Shown here: piece after piece, positions 62,401 to 64,000 of the stretch
Position numbering within the stretch: position 1 is the stretch's first letter
How the letters are laid out: the number at the start of each line of letters is the position of its first letter
From: Aphrocallistes beatrix
Taxonomy: Eukaryota > Porifera > Hexactinellida > Sceptrulophora > Aphrocallistidae
Assembly (NCBI GenBank): GCA_963281255.1
Contig: OY725498.1
Coordinates: 3,596,001-3,660,000, forward strand
Reading direction: 5' to 3'
DNA: 64,000 nt
Program-made: the position numbers and the translations under genes
Notes under the pieces: generated by a model
Databases searched by the model: none
What the model saw: the letters and a program-made list of their open reading frames with translations, nothing else
Told to the model about the DNA's origin: nothing

Positions 62401-64000
62401 TCTCAGGATCAAATCGGAAGTTAGAACTGCTGATCCCAGTCATACATTTAAAATATTCCCCTTCTTATTTTCAATAAAGGAATATTTTCTGTGTTTTACG
62501 ATCTTTGATCGAAGATCATAATCTTATCTTATATATTAAAATGCTAGGATTTTTTGTGTGATTGTCCGAATTGATTGAAGAATTGGCAAGTCGTATAGAT
62601 ATCAAAATTGGCATGTTGGTGTCAAATGATATGACTACTATTAAGTTCTAAGATCTAAGAGAAATATTCACACCTCTGCAAAAAATGGACAACTTTTCTA
62701 TAAAATATATATGACTTCACTCCCACAATAGAAAACACTGTACGACACTACAGTAGATTGTCATTGTTATTATGTAATACTTCAAAGCCACAACTTATGT
62801 TAGATATCTTAATTTTATTATAGTGTATTGCAATATGTGCATATTTATGTGCATATTTTCACACCTTTATATACATATTTTCACACCATTTGACGAATTT
62901 TGAAAAATATGCTAGATACTAGCTTCCGGTTGACATGGGGTTTTTAGGGGGTGTAGATCCTGAAAATAGTATTTTCGAATCTATGCGATAAATTCTATTC
63001 GTTTACTTTTGTTTACATTAGATACATAAAGTAAACAAATTACAAAAAAAGGCTAGAGACTGGCTTCCAACTGTTGACATGGGGTTTTCTGGAGTGTAGA
63101 TTTCGAATATTATATTTTTAGATCAATATGATAATTTATTTGTTAAATTTTGTATACAATATTTATATAAAGTAAACAAATTCCCAAAATAGGCTAGATT
63201 GAGTAACTCCAGGCGCCCGCAGGGCGACTCTGCACACGAAGTGTCCGCAAGCCGCGCAGCGCGCTTGTGCCATAATAAAGAATGGCTGAATATTCGTTGC
63301 CAGAACATTCATCATCGAATGTTCCCGTGATGGATACAGCATGAATTAAGCTCATTAGAAATAATTTGAGTTCATTTAGATCTGGTTAACGCATATGTCA
63401 GTTCAATGAGTCCATGGTTCTTATATCAGCCCCCAAATGCCTCTTTTAAAGGCTGGATTCCTTGTCCTAAAATGCCTGAAATTAACTGTATCATTTTCCT
63501 ATCTAAAATACCTGGATTCTCATGACGTCTCGAACAGGAAGGTTAATCCAACACATATTCCTAATACAACGAATATCCCGGCGAAGGATGTTTCGTTAAT
63601 GCTTAATAATATAGTTAGATAAAGTACGTATATGGGGAGGTCACCATTTAAATGAAGAGAGCTCACCTAAAAAAGTGCATAATGGTGGAAGATGAGGTTT
63701 GTCATTACTAGGTAGCAAAAGCGACTTTAGCGTAAAATAGTTGATTGTTTTAGTTGGGTGGGAAGGAGGAACGCTGCTATTGTCTGAGTCATTAGGGGGG
63801 AAGAAATGGTGTGTAGGTTTTGAAGATGTAGGAAGTAAAGGACTAGGCTTGGAGGACGCAGTTGGAGAGTGTAAGAAAGAAATAGGAAACTTTCTAGCCT
63901 GAGAAACAGCAGAAATAGGTAATGAAGGCGGAAAGGAGTCGATAAATTTATCTAGAAGATGTAACACTCGTTCAGTTGGATCTTGTTTTTGTATATGCAA
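59440..64000 (-). CDS. MED14: Mediator subunit MED14, C-terminal exons (partial)
   Basis: MED14 is the backbone subunit linking the head, middle and tail of Mediator in RNA polymerase II transcription. Two exons are visible: 63667-64000 (running off the window) and 59440-60173 (last). The donor TTTTTTAG|GTGAGC and acceptor TTCTATTTAG join in phase 1 to give LPPLCTFLG-AAYLLDYERL. Matches to animal MED14 are LKSLLLPS.......P, WRPELCLTVPD, YMLYLRLLPQKQE.......VDLIMVYDF, and the C-terminal SIRKLLNRVNASRETECSLM LAVKEISKHL (compare VSNILKRFAEMNPPRQGECT...AAVRDLMANL). The upstream exon is rich in Ser and Pro. The 3.5-kb intron holds a MITE and Helitron-like elements. Identification is by memory of the vertebrate sequence. 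Confidence 0.85.
60663..61334. mobile_element. Tc1-type element, non-coding
   Basis: Ends CAGTCGCGGAAAAATGTTTA and inverse (TAAACATTTTTACGTGACTG). TA precedes the left end; the right TA is mutated. The interior contains a tandem triplicate (60787-60881) and a short relic that may be transposase N-terminus (60960-61090). In the MED14 intron. Confidence 0.8.
60787..60881 (+). repeat. 29-bp tandem repeat, three copies
   Basis: Unit ACATATATAACTAACTAATA + AAATAATTT, the last copy truncated. Confidence 0.9.
61620..61790 (-). repeat. Helitron-like 5' remnant
   Basis: TTCAATGATGAGCTCACACT, then CCAAAAATCAGCATTTTGAG and TTCAATCAATACGTTACAGA match the 5' part of subfamily B in reverse orientation. 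Confidence 0.65.
62195..62351 (-). repeat. Helitron-like subfamily A 5' remnant
   Basis: Ends GCGTTTTAATATATAAGA before T (minus-strand TC start). It faces the complete copy at 62527-63267. Confidence 0.7.
62527..63267 (+). mobile_element. Helitron-like subfamily A, complete (MED14 intron)
   Basis: Starts TCTTATATATTAAAATGCTA after A and ends GCCGCGCAGCGCGCTTG before T. It contains two to three of the ~130-bp internal units (TTGACATGGGGTTTTTAGGG at 62931, TTGACATGGGGTTTTCTGG at 63075). No ORF. Confidence 0.88.

Noticed and set aside
63123-63308. GC-rich hairpins (GCGCAGCGCAAGC...) as possible tRNA or structured RNA genes
   Set aside because: They are the conserved 3' termini of Helitron-like elements; there is no tRNA fold or A/B box.

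Overview
The window is AT-rich nuclear DNA from an animal. Its recognisable host genes have spliceosomal introns: coronin, the C-terminal end of Mediator subunit MED14, a caspase-fold gene, an intronless coiled-coil/NHL-repeat (TRIM2/71-like) gene, and an intronless gene with a clan CD-type Cys/His pair. The NHL protein, with its conserved N-terminal coiled coil, resembles a family I remember as expanded in glass sponges. A sponge or other early-branching metazoan is my best guess, but this is inference. No tRNA gene, rRNA gene or CRISPR array was recognised.

Layout. 1-3000: repeats, then the last two exons of an unidentified basic nuclear-type protein (2073-2951). 4664-5899: the NHL gene. 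6100-24800: a deep stack of nested transposons, including a Harbinger-like element inside a Helitron-like element, a Tigger element inside the Harbinger, a 1.3-kb near-perfect palindrome, and a 3.6-kb MULE with a perfect 9-bp target duplication. 24809-47900 (minus strand): one coronin gene whose 1.4 kb of coding sequence is spread over four exons, separated by introns of about 6.0, 6.2 and 9.5 kb that are almost entirely mobile DNA. 48000-51000: gene-poor. 51094-52503 (minus): the clan CD-like gene. 53100-54170: weak, unidentified coding-like segments. 56446-58282: the caspase-like gene, which lacks the catalytic cysteine. 59440-64000 (minus): the 3' end of MED14, running off the right edge.

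Mobile DNA makes up most of the window. Non-autonomous Helitron-like elements (5' TC, GC-rich hairpin, 3' CTTG) always have T after the 3' end, and one copy has a recognisable empty site elsewhere in the window. There are also pogo/Tigger-type MITEs with TA duplications, hAT-like MITEs with 8-bp duplications, Tc1 relatives, foldback elements sharing a common core, and an unclassified GGCCGGCC-bearing family. The bZIP site TGACGTCA occurs 14 times, always inside these repeats. All visible transposase genes are broken by stops or frameshifts, so I treat them as pseudogenes.
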